Source of the DNA: JASHVB01 sp049522565
GTDB lineage: Bacteria; Pseudomonadota; Alphaproteobacteria; Acetobacterales; Acetobacteraceae
NCBI GenBank assembly: GCA_049522565.1
Contig: JBEKNT010000274.1
Span: 1 to 8,950 of the forward strand
Direction of reading: 5' to 3'
DNA: 8,950 bases
Shown: positions 1 through 7,400 of the stretch, piece after piece
How the letters are laid out: the number at the start of each line of letters is the position of its first letter
Position numbering within the stretch: the stretch's first letter is position 1
Translations under genes and position numbers: made by a program
Notes under the pieces: generated by a model
Databases searched by the model: none
What the model was told of the DNA's origin: nothing
The model's input: only the letters and a program-made list of their open reading frames with translations

Positions 1-565
1 GGACCAGCCGGGCAAGTTCAGGGTGCTGTACTGGCTCACCCGCGGCGACCTTGGCACATATAGCTCGGCCCTGGCTCTGGCGGCGGCGACCGGCACCACG
101 CCATCGACCGCCGCGGTGCGCAACTATCGCAGCAAATATGGTGTCGTGCTGAACCTGGAGCAGCAACTGACCGCGGATCTCGGCTTCTTCGCTCGGGCCG
201 GCTGGACGCAGGGCAACGTGGAGGAAGACGACTTCACCGACATCGACCAGTCAGTCTCGGCCGGGCTTTCCTTGGCCGGCACAAGGTGGGGCCGGCCGGA
301 CGACACGGTGGGATTGGCGGTCGCGGCCAACCAGACCTCGCACGAGGCCAAGCTGTATTTCGCAGCCGGCGGTCTGGGCGGCATCATCGGGGACGGTCAA
401 CTGCCGGAGGCCGGCCCGGAACAGATCATCGAGACGTATTACAGCCTCGCCGTGTTCAGCTTCGCCCACGTCACGGCCGACTACCAATTCGTCAACAACC
501 CCGGCTACAACCGACAGCGCGGACCGGTTTCGGTGTTCGCAGTACGGCTTCACGCCGAATTCTGA
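1..565 (+). CDS. OprB-type carbohydrate-selective porin, C-terminal part (5' end outside window)
   Basis: This is an outer-membrane beta-barrel porin expected to allow diffusion of sugars or related small solutes into the periplasm. The reading frame enters from the left edge (first full codon at base 2), so the true start and signal peptide are missing; 187 residues are visible, ending at TGA 563-565. It matches the C-terminal half of the OprB family as I know it: a LNLEQQLTADLGFFARAGW stretch, then GTRWGRPDDTVGLAV, GGLGGIIGDGQ, a GPEQIIETYYS segment, and a final DYQFVNNPGYN...RGPVSVF...LHAEF strand ending in Phe, as expected for BAM-recognised barrels. Alternating hydrophobic/polar residues fit amphipathic strands. 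Its last 16 bp overlap the end of the convergent histidine kinase gene, leaving no room for a separate terminator. Substrate is not predictable. The family call is confident. Confidence 0.9.
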   Translation, partial: DQPGKFRVLYWLTRGDLGTYSSALALAAATGTTPSTAAVRNYRSKYGVVLNLEQQLTADLGFFARAGWTQGNVEEDDFTDIDQSVSAGLSLAGTRWGRPDDTVGLAVAANQTSHEAKLYFAAGGLGGIIGDGQLPEAGPEQIIETYYSLAVFSFAHVTADYQFVNNPGYNRQRGPVSVFAVRLHAEF

Positions 566-1962
566 AGCGCCGCGACGCGGGCCGGCGGGTCGCGCGGAAT
601 CGCGTCGCGCGGCACCGGCCGTAGCTGCACCGTGAAGACCGCCCCGCCGGTCGGGCCGTTCCGCACGGCGATGCTGCCGCCATGCGCGCTGACGATGCGG
701 GCCACGATCGCCAAGCCGAGCCCGGCGCTGCCCGCGCGCCGGCGGTCGCCGCGCCAGAACCGCTGGAAGATCAGCCCGCGTTGCTCCACGGGAATGCCTG
801 GCCCGGCATCGCTGACGACGATCGTGCCGTCGTGGTTCGCCGCGATCTCCACCGTCGTGCCGGGTGCCGTGTGAGTGACCGCGTTCTCCACCAGGTTGCG
901 CACCGCCTGGAACAACGCGCCGGCATTGCCTTCCACCCACACCGGGACGGACGCGCCGCCGACCGCGATGCTCCTGCCTTGCGCCACGGCAACCGGCGCC
1001 ATGAACGTGGCCACGTCGCTACAGACCGCCCTGATATCGGCGACGTCGCCCGGCCGGATCGTCAGCCGGTCGAATTCGGCAGTCTCGATCAATTGGTTGA
1101 CGATCCGGGTCATGCCGGCGATGTCCGACAGCAGCTCATCCGCCACTTGTCGATCGGCGAGCGCTTCCACTTCCGCGCGCAGGATGGCCAGCGGCGTGCG
1201 CAGTTCATGCGCCGCGTCGGCGACAAACTCCTGTTGCACCGCGAACCCATGCTCCAGCCGGTGCAGCGCTTCGTTGACCGCGCGCACCAGCGGCAGCACG
1301 TCGCGCGGCATGCGTGCTTCCGGCAGGCGAATATCGGTGCGCGCCGGCCCGATCTTCTGCGCCAGCGCGGATGCTTCCTCCAGCGGATGCAGCGCCTTGC
1401 GAAAAATCAGCAGGTCGATGCCCAGCAGTGCCAACAGGATCGGCACGATCACCCAGGCGACATGCGGCAGGAAGTCGGCGACGATGTCGTCGATCAGCAC
1501 GTCGCGATGCGCCTGGTCCTGCGAGATCTGCACCCACAGCGTTTCGGAATCGACCGTCACCGGCACGCTGGCATCGAAGAACCGCGATGGCCCGACGTCG
1601 CGCTCGCCATAGGTCGGCCGGTCGCCGCGCGACGGTTCGGGGAACAATGGTTCGTCCCGCCCGCGCGACGAGAACAGCACCTGGCCCGCCCGGGTCAGCA
1701 CGGCAAACCCGTAGCGATCGTAGCTGACCGAATAGAGGTGACGCAGATCCTCCGGCAGATCGAGGGTCCACTGCCCTTCCGTCCCGCGCCGCAAATACCC
1801 CGCAATCTGCCCCGCCTGCTCGCGCAGAGCGCGCTCGTGCAGGTCACGCGCGGTGCTATCGACCCGCCAGTACAGCGCGAGCGGCAGCACGACCGCGGCG
1901 GCCACCAGGGCGATGACATGCATCGCAATCAGCCGGCCCTTGATCGAGCCGAACAGGATCAC
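550..1962 (-). CDS. Transmembrane sensor histidine kinase (two-component system)
   Basis: This 470-residue inner-membrane kinase autophosphorylates on a histidine and passes the phosphate to the response regulator encoded just upstream. Visible layout: TM1 about residues 12-31, a periplasmic sensor of about 135 residues, TM2 about 167-187, a HAMP-like linker about 188-240, then the dimerisation/phosphoacceptor motif FVADAAHELRTPLA with His252. The ATPase domain has an N box (RNLVEN, Asn356/Asn360), G1 box (DAGPGI, 385-390), F box (IFQRFWRGD) and G2 box (GSAGLGLAIV, about 411-420), so all catalytic elements are intact. The periplasmic part resembles the short sensors of TctE/QseC-like kinases, an impression only. 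The start is GTG 1962, chosen because AGGAG (1971-1975) sits 8 nt upstream and the GTGA overlap with the regulator stop indicates translational coupling. The signal sensed is unknown; the divergent RND pair suggests a metal or toxic compound. Confidence 0.93.
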   Translation of the reverse strand: MILFGSIKGRLIAMHVIALVAAAVVLPLALYWRVDSTARDLHERALREQAGQIAGYLRRGTEGQWTLDLPEDLRHLYSVSYDRYGFAVLTRAGQVLFSSRGRDEPLFPEPSRGDRPTYGERDVGPSRFFDASVPVTVDSETLWVQISQDQAHRDVLIDDIVADFLPHVAWVIVPILLALLGIDLLIFRKALHPLEEASALAQKIGPARTDIRLPEARMPRDVLPLVRAVNEALHRLEHGFAVQQEFVADAAHELRTPLAILRAEVEALADRQVADELLSDIAGMTRIVNQLIETAEFDRLTIRPGDVADIRAVCSDVATFMAPVAVAQGRSIAVGGASVPVWVEGNAGALFQAVRNLVENAVTHTAPGTTVEIAANHDGTIVVSDAGPGIPVEQRGLIFQRFWRGDRRRAGSAGLGLAIVARIVSAHGGSIAVRNGPTGGAVFTVQLRPVPRDAIPRDPPARVAALQNSA

Positions 1963-2786
1963 TGCGCCGGCTCCTCGTCATGCCGGCGAAGGGCGGCCGC
2001 GTCATGCTGTGGCAGACCGGCCGCGTCATGCCGACGAGGGTCGGCATCCAGGACTATTGCCGCCCGACCGGAAGGAAGGCGTTGGTGCCGACCTTCGTCG
2101 GCATGAGGGGGGGCTATCGGGCCCGAGACCAGATAACCGATGCCGCGTATCGTGTGGATTTCCACGCCGGCATGGGCTTCCATCAGTTGCTTGCGCAACC
2201 GGTGGACATAGACCTCCACGGCGTTGGAGCCGACCTCGGCGGACAGGCCGAACAGATGGTCTTCCAGGATGTGCTTCGGAACCACCCGCCCGGCCCGACG
2301 CAACAGGATTTCCAGCACCGTCATCTCGCGCGGCGACAGGGATTGCGGCGCACCATCGATGGTCACCTCGCGCGACACGGTATCGAGGCGCAGCCTGCCG
2401 AGTTCCAGCGCCTGCCCCAGCAGACCGCCGGGCCGGCGCAGCAACACCCTGATCCGCGCCTGCAATTCCTCCTGCGCGAACGGCTTGACCAGATAGTCGT
2501 CGGCGCCTGCATCCAGGCCGCGCACCCGGTCTTCCACGCCGCCGCGCGCGGTCAGCACCAGGATGGGGAGGGTATGGCCGGCAGCCCGTAGTTTCTTCAG
2601 CAGAACGAGACCGTCCTGATCGGGCAGGCCGAGATCGAGCACCACGGCGGAGTACGCGATGGACCGCAGCGCCGCCTCGGCGTCCGCGGCTGTCGTCACG
2701 CCGTCGGTATCGAAGCCGGCCCTGGCCAGAGCGTCCCGGGTCAGGGTCAGCAGCCGCGCATTATCCTCGACGAGCAGAAGCCGCAT
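1959..2786 (-). CDS. OmpR/PhoB-family response regulator with repeat-derived C-terminal extension
   Basis: This is the cytoplasmic DNA-binding partner of the adjacent kinase. Residues 1-115 form a receiver domain: acidic pair Glu7/Asp8, phosphoacceptor Asp51 (VVLDLGLPD), Thr79 (VLTARG) and Lys101 (YLVKPF). Residues of about 126-221 form a winged-helix effector domain with the hallmark LSPREMTVLEILLRRAG, the recognition-helix region VYVHRLRKQL and the closing wing IRGIGYLV. Family members normally stop within a few residues of this point (about 220-225 aa). Here the frame runs on for about 55 residues, rich in His, Asp, Arg, Ala and Pro, encoded by palindromic repeats, and ends in TGA overlapping the kinase GTG. 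The start ATG 2784-2786 is fixed by an in-frame stop 27 bp upstream; an AAAGGAG lies 16 nt upstream, which is a long spacing. The tail is probably dispensable but may be expressed. Likely targets are its own promoter and the divergent RND genes (inference). Confidence 0.93.
   Translation of the reverse strand: MRLLLVEDNARLLTLTRDALARAGFDTDGVTTAADAEAALRSIAYSAVVLDLGLPDQDGLVLLKKLRAAGHTLPILVLTARGGVEDRVRGLDAGADDYLVKPFAQEELQARIRVLLRRPGGLLGQALELGRLRLDTVSREVTIDGAPQSLSPREMTVLEILLRRAGRVVPKHILEDHLFGLSAEVGSNAVEVYVHRLRKQLMEAHAGVEIHTIRGIGYLVSGPIAPPHADEGRHQRLPSGRAAIVLDADPRRHDAAGLPQHDAAALRRHDEEPAQ
1971..1975 (-). promoter_or_regulatory. Ribosome binding site of the histidine kinase
   Basis: On the - strand this reads AGGAG, 8 nt before the GTG at 1962. 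It decides the GTG start and lies within the end of the response-regulator gene, so kinase translation can be coupled to regulator translation. Confidence 0.7.
1976..2047. repeat. Three tandem 24-bp units beginning CGTCATG
   Basis: The heptamer CGTCATG recurs at 1976, 2000 and 2024, exactly 24 bp apart, defining three diverged units (1976-1999, 2000-2023, 2024-2047). The first two end in GGCCG; the third forms a perfect hairpin. As 24 is a multiple of three, the - strand reading encodes a degenerate octapeptide series in the response-regulator tail: PRRHDAAG, LPQHDAAA, LRRHDEEP. Confidence 0.75.
2024..2108. repeat. Inverted pair of REP-like extragenic palindromes
   Basis: Copy A (2024-2052) contains ATGCCGAC-GAGG-GTCGGCAT, a perfect 8-bp stem with a 4-nt loop (2028-2047). 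Copy B (2086-2108) contains TGCCGAC-CTTC-GTCGGCA, a perfect 7-bp stem (2086-2103), and is the reverse complement of copy A through CTCATGCCGACGA/GGTCGGCA with one or two changes. The pair in head-to-head orientation resembles a BIME-type arrangement. The unit GTCATGCC...GGCATCCAGG matches, from general knowledge, a very common proteobacterial palindromic repeat that is often mistranslated as VMPAKAGIQ-like peptides. Here it lies inside a coding frame rather than between genes. Confidence 0.7.
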
Positions 2787-2802
2787 GATGCTGGCACTGC
2801 CG

Positions 2803-2809
2803 CTCCTTT
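2803..2809 (-). promoter_or_regulatory. Possible ribosome binding site of the response regulator
   Basis: On the - strand this reads AAAGGAG, a strong Shine-Dalgarno match, but it is 16 nt from the ATG at 2786, longer than usual. No better start exists in frame, because a TGA lies just upstream of it. Confidence 0.4.
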
Positions 2810-2962
2810 GTCATATTTCCAGGCGCGTTTGCCGGAGGTCTGTCAGGTAAACGTAAGCAAACGACGATACAAGACTGCCGCCTGGCTCTGCGTCGCGGAG
2901 CGGGGATGTTCGCCTGTCGCGGTGACCAGCCGCGTCGATAAAGGCCCTTGGGATATTGGTTC

Positions 2963-2967
2963 AGGAG
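2963..2967 (+). promoter_or_regulatory. Ribosome binding site of the RND periplasmic adaptor
   Basis: AGGAG stands 8 nt before the GTG at 2976 and decides that start over the longer open frame reaching back to 2808, whose extra residues do not look like an adaptor N-terminus. Confidence 0.75.
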
Positions 2968-2975
2968 TTTGGTTC

Positions 2976-4304
2976 GTGGATCTGCCTGAGCCGACCGGCC
3001 GCAAGGACTCCGCGCAGGAGGTCTCGACAGAGCGGCACGAGCCGGCACCGCAGGCGAGCCGGCGCCTGTCGCGTGGGCAGCAGTTGGCCGTGCTCGGCCT
3101 GGCGGCGTTGCTGCTGGTTGGTCTGCTGGCGGGACAGCAGGTGTGGCAGGCGATCCGGCCGGAAGCCGCGCGCGAGCCGGCTCCGGCGCAGTCGGCGGCG
3201 GACAATGTGTTCCGGCCGACGCCGCAGCAATGGGCCGGCTTCCGCATCCAGCCCGCGGAGGAAAAGCCGTTCCGACCGGCGCAGGACACCGACGGCAAGA
3301 TCGCCATCGACGATGACCTGGTGACACCGGTCTTCTCGCCCTATTCCGGCCGCGTGGTGAAGCTGTTCGCCAGTGCCGGCGACACGGTGCGCCAGGGTGA
3401 CCCGTTGTTCGCGGTGCAGGCCAGCGAGTTTGTGCAGGCGCAGAACGACCTGGTTGCCGCGGTCGCCACGCTGCGCACCGCGCGCGCCCAGGCGGCGCTG
3501 GCGGAGACCAACGAAAAGCGGCAGCACAATCTGTATCTCTCGCAGGGCGCCGCGCTGAAGGACTGGCAGCAGGCGCAGGTCGATCTGGCGACCGCGCAAG
3601 GCAACCTCAGCAGCGCGCAGATCGCGGTATCGGCGGTGCGCAACCGGCTGCGCATCCTGGGGCGCAGCGACGCCGAGATCGCTGCACTGGAAAGCGCGCC
3701 CGACCTGATGAAGCTCGATCCGGTGGCGCAGGTGCCGGCGCCGATCGGCGGCACGGTGATCCAGCGCCAGGTCGGGCTGGGCCAGACCATCGTCAGCGCC
3801 GCCGCGGGTGCCACGGCACCGTTGTTCCAGATCGGCGACCTGTCGAAGGTCTGGCTGGTGGCGAATGTGCGCGAGGAGGATGCGCCGCTGATCCATCGCG
3901 GCGATAGTGTCGAGGTGCATGTGCTGGCGTTTCCGGATCGCGGATTCACCGCGCGCGTGACGCATGTGGCACCGACGATCGATCCCACCACGCATCGGCT
4001 CTCGGTGCGGGCGGAGCTGGACAATCCGGACGGCGCGTTGAAGCCGGAGATGTTCGCGAGTTTCCGTATCATCACCGGCCCGGCAACGACCTCGCTGGCA
4101 ATCCCCATCGGGGCGCTGGTGTATGAAGGCTCCGACGTGCATGTCTGGGTGGCGAACCCGCAGGACGAGACGATCCAGGAGCGCGAGATCCGGATGGGCG
4201 CGGTGCAGGACGGCACGGCGCAGGTACTGAGCGGATTGCGGCCGGGCGAACAGGTGGTGACGTCCGGCTCGCTGTTCCTCGACCGCGCCGTGACGGGGGA
4301 CTGA
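2976..4304 (+). CDS. RND efflux periplasmic adaptor (membrane fusion protein, CzcB/CusB type)
   Basis: This 442-residue adaptor would bridge the inner-membrane RND permease encoded next to an outer-membrane channel. A 34-residue polar N-terminus is followed by one hydrophobic anchor (about 35-53, QLAVLGLAALLLVGLLAG); there is no lipobox Cys. The barrel-sandwich (lipoyl-like) halves are at about 115-150 (VFSPYSGRVVKLFASAGDTVRQGDPLF) and about 252-288 (VPAPIGGTVIQRQVGLGQ...LFQIGDLS). They flank an alpha-helical hairpin of about 152-232, rich in Ala, Gln and Leu. A beta-barrel follows (VWLVANVREEDAPLIHRGDSVEV onward, with THVAPTIDPTTHRLSVRAEL), then a membrane-proximal domain to the end (LRPGEQVVTSG). 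The N-terminal periplasmic part lacks the Met cluster known from CusB. The GTG start is set by AGGAG 8 nt upstream. Its gene lies 115 bp before the permease gene, divergent from the two-component genes, which probably control it. The metal specificity is unknown. Confidence 0.9.
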   Translation: MDLPEPTGRKDSAQEVSTERHEPAPQASRRLSRGQQLAVLGLAALLLVGLLAGQQVWQAIRPEAAREPAPAQSAADNVFRPTPQQWAGFRIQPAEEKPFRPAQDTDGKIAIDDDLVTPVFSPYSGRVVKLFASAGDTVRQGDPLFAVQASEFVQAQNDLVAAVATLRTARAQAALAETNEKRQHNLYLSQGAALKDWQQAQVDLATAQGNLSSAQIAVSAVRNRLRILGRSDAEIAALESAPDLMKLDPVAQVPAPIGGTVIQRQVGLGQTIVSAAAGATAPLFQIGDLSKVWLVANVREEDAPLIHRGDSVEVHVLAFPDRGFTARVTHVAPTIDPTTHRLSVRAELDNPDGALKPEMFASFRIITGPATTSLAIPIGALVYEGSDVHVWVANPQDETIQEREIRMGAVQDGTAQVLSGLRPGEQVVTSGSLFLDRAVTGD

Positions 4305-4335
4305 TGGGTACGGTGCAGGGAAGTGTGGGGGTGTC

Positions 4336-4407
4336 GAGCTTACTCCCCCTCCCCCCAGCCTTGGTCCGCTTCGCGGCCCAAGCCCTCAAGGGGAGGGGGA
4401 GTAGCTC
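4336..4407. repeat. Large nested palindrome inside the RND operon
   Basis: The arms TACTCCCCCTCCCC (4341-4354) and GGGGAGGGGGAGTA (4390-4403) are perfect 14-bp inverted repeats. They extend outward by GAGC/GCTC (4336-4339 and 4404-4407) with one bulged T. Nested inside is CTTGG-t-CCGC-ttc-GCGG-c-CCAAG (4360-4382), a second stem with one mismatch. The RNA would form a very stable cruciform-like hairpin ending 12 nt before the permease ATG at 4420. There is no U-tract, so it is not a standard terminator. It may be a repetitive extragenic element, an RNA processing or stabilising site, or a modulator of permease translation. Confidence 0.8.
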
Positions 4408-4419
4408 CTTTCACCTGCC

Positions 4420-7400
4420 ATGAACGCGATCATCGCCTTTGCGCTGAAGCAGCGTGTGCTGATGATCATCCTGATGCTCGCGGTGTTCGCCGGCGGCATC
4501 ATCGGATTCCTGCGCCTCAACATCGAGGCCTATCCCGACCCGGTGCCGCCGCTGGTCGATATCGTCGCGCAAAGCTCCGGCCAGTCCGCCGAGGAGATGG
4601 AGCGCTACGTCACCATCCCGACCGAAATCCAGATGGCCGGCATTCCCAATGTCACGGCGATCCGCAGCATCTCGCTGTTCGGATTGTCCGACATCAAGGT
4701 GCAGTTCACCTATGACTTCACCTACGACCAGGCAGAGCAATGGGTGATCAACCGCTTGGCGCAACTGCCGCCGCTGCCGAACAACGTGACGCCGCAGATC
4801 TCGCCGGAAAGTCCGATCGGCGAAATCCTGCGCTACCGCGTGGTGGGACCGGCCGGCTACACCGTGACCGACCTGAAAACCATCGAGGACTGGATGCTGG
4901 AGCGCCGCTTCAAGGCGGTGCCGGGGGTGATCGACGTCACCGGCTGGGGCGGCAAGACGAAGATCTACGCGGTGACGATCGACCAGGACAAGCTGCTGCA
5001 TTACGGCCTGACCATCCCGCAGGTGCTGACGGCGCTGAACAACGCCAACATCAATGTCGGCGGCCAGACGGTGAATTTCGGCCCGCAGGCGGCGGTGGTG
5101 CGCGGCGTCGGGCTGATCCATGCGGTGGACGACATCGCCGACACCATGCTGTCCGCCAACAACGGCTCGCCGGTGCTGGTGCGCGACGTCGCCACGGTGA
5201 CCGTGGGCAACCAACCGCGGCTCGGCATCGCCGGCCAGGACAACGACAACGACATCGTGCAGGGCATCGTGCTGATGCGGCGCGGCGCCGAAAGCCTGCC
5301 CACCATCCAGCGTGTCGAGGCGCTGATGCGGGAGATCAACAACTCCGGCATCCTGCCGCCCGGGGTGCGGGTGGAACGCATCTACGACCGCTCGGAGCTG
5401 ATCCACCTGACGACGCGTACCGTGCTGCACAACATGCTGGCGGGGATCGCCCTGATCTTCGTGCTGCAATGGATCTTCCTCGGCAACCTGCGCAGCGCGC
5501 TGATCGTCTCCGCGACGATACCGTTCGCGCTCGCCTTCGCCATCGGCCTGATGCTGCTGCGCGGCGAATCCGCCAACCTGCTGTCGATGGGGGCGATCGA
5601 TTTCGGACTGGTCGTGGACGCCACCGTGATCATGGTGGAAAACATCTTCCGCCGTCTGTCGCAGCGGCCGGAGCGGCGGTTCGTCTCCTCGGTGGTGCTG
5701 CAACGCGCGCGTTCCTCGATGGAACTGGGAGGCAAATTCGCGGTGATCGGCCATGCCGCGATCGAGGTGAATCGCGCCATCTTCTTCTCCGCCGCGATCA
5801 TCATCGCCGGCTTCGTGCCGCTGTTCACCATGTCCGGCATCGAGGGCCACATCTTCGGGCCGATGGCGAAGACCTACGCCTACGCCATCGCCGGCGGATT
5901 GCTCGCCACCTTCACCATCGCGCCGGCGCTGTCGGCGCTGCTGCTGCGCGAACAGGTGGAGGAGACCGAGACGCTGGTGGTGCGCGTGGTGCGGCGGGGC
6001 TATCAGCCGGTGCTGCGGTTCGCGCTGGCCAACCGCATCCTCACGCTCGGCGCCATGGTGCTGCTGATCGCCTGCGCCGGTCTCGCGGTGCGCACGCTGG
6101 GGCTCGAATTCCTGCCCAAGCTGGAGGAAGGCAATCTGTGGATCCGCGCCACGATGCCGACCTCGATCTCGCTCGAGGAAGGCAACGGCTACGTCAATCG
6201 CATGCGGCAGATCATGCGCAGCTTCCCCGAGGTGGTGACGGTCGTCTCGCAGGATGGCCGCCCGGATGACGGCACCGACGCGACCGGTTTCTTCAATGCC
6301 GAGTTCTTCGTGCCGCTGAAACCGGCCGACACCTGGCCCGGCGGCATCGACAAGGCGGCGCTGACCGACCAGATGAACCGCGCGCTGGAAGCCGAATTCC
6401 CCGGCGTGGACTTCAATTTTTCCCAGTACATCGAGGACAATGTCGAGGAGGCGGCGTCCGGCGTGAAGGGCGAGAACTCGGTGAAACTGTACGGCGGCGA
6501 CCTGGATACGCTGGAGCGCACGGCGGACCGGATCAAGGACGCGATGGCGACCGTGCCGGGTATCGCCGATCTTGCCGTGCTGACCTCGCTCGGGCAGCCG
6601 ACGGTGCAGATCGATATCGACCGCGCCAAGGCAGCGCGCTACGGGCTGGCGCCGGGCGACATCAACGCCACGATCCAGGCGGCGATCGGCGGCCAGGCGG
6701 CGGGCAACCTCTATGAACCGGGCAGCGACCGCAATTTCCCGATCATCGTGCGGCTGGCGCCGAAATACCGCAGCAGCCTGGACGAGATCCGCCGCCTGCC
6801 GATCGGCGTCGCCGCGCCCGGCGGGGGAACCGTGTTCATTCCGCTATCGGACGTCGCCGCCGTGCGGTTGATCTCCGGCCCTTCCTTCATCTACCGCGAG
6901 GGACAGGAACGCTACATCCCGATCAAGTTCAGCGTGCGCGACCGCGACCTGGGCAGCGCGGTGCTGGAAGCCCAGCAGAAGGTGGCGCAGAGCGTGGTGC
7001 TGCCGGGCGGCTATCACCTCGAATGGGTCGGCGAGTTCGGCAACCTGGAAGAGGCGCTCGGCCGCCTGGAAATCGTCGTGCCCATCAGCATCGGCGTCAT
7101 CTGCCTGTTGCTGTTTGTGAATTTCGGTTCGATCGGCGAGATGCTGCTGGCGGCAAGCGTGATCCCGATGGCGCTGATCGGCGGCATCTTCACGCTGTAT
7201 TTTACCGGCACGCCGTTCAGCGTGTCGGCGGCGATCGGCTTCGTCGCGTTGTTCGGCATCGCGGCGATGGATGGCATCATCGTGCTGAACTATTTCAACC
7301 AGGCGATCGAGGCCGGGCTGGATCGCGAGGCCGCCATCCTGCGCACCTGCCAGACACAGCTTCGGCCGGTGCTGATGACCTGCATCGTCGCCTGCGTCGG

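Larger units (their letters stand above)
2787..2975. promoter_or_regulatory. Divergent promoter/operator region between response regulator and RND adaptor
   Basis: This 189-bp non-coding region separates the regulator (-) from the adaptor (+), so it must hold the regulator promoter and very likely that of the efflux pair. The most striking element is GTAAACGTAAGCAAAC at 2847-2862: GTAAAC (2847) and GCAAAC (2857) are direct repeats one helical turn (10 bp) apart, the spacing favoured by OmpR-family dimers. An inverted half-site GTTTGC lies at 2827-2832. A weak -35/-10 candidate on the + strand is CTGTCA (2840-2845) with GATACA (2866-2871), but the 20-nt spacing is poor. No convincing sigma-70 promoter could be fixed by eye. 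Confidence 0.5.

Noticed and set aside
1976..2108. A CRISPR array, suggested by regularly spaced repeats
   Set aside because: The units are only 24 bp, contiguous and diverged, with no unique spacers and no cas genes; REP-like palindromes explain them.
2808..2975. Upstream extension of the adaptor reading frame to a TTG at 2808
   Set aside because: The extra 56 residues do not resemble an adaptor N-terminus, would fill the divergent promoter region, and a GTG with AGGAG at 8 nt spacing exists at 2976.
4318..4400. Possible G-quadruplex from G-tracts at about 4318, 4326, 4390 and 4395
   Set aside because: The tracts are too far apart for a standard quadruplex, and the later ones pair perfectly with the C-rich arm at 4341-4354.
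4411..5850. A 479-residue - strand open frame antisense to the RND permease, and similar long antisense frames elsewhere
   Set aside because: These are rich in His, Asp, Arg and Gln and have no recognisable domain; they mirror the codon bias of the real gene on the other strand.
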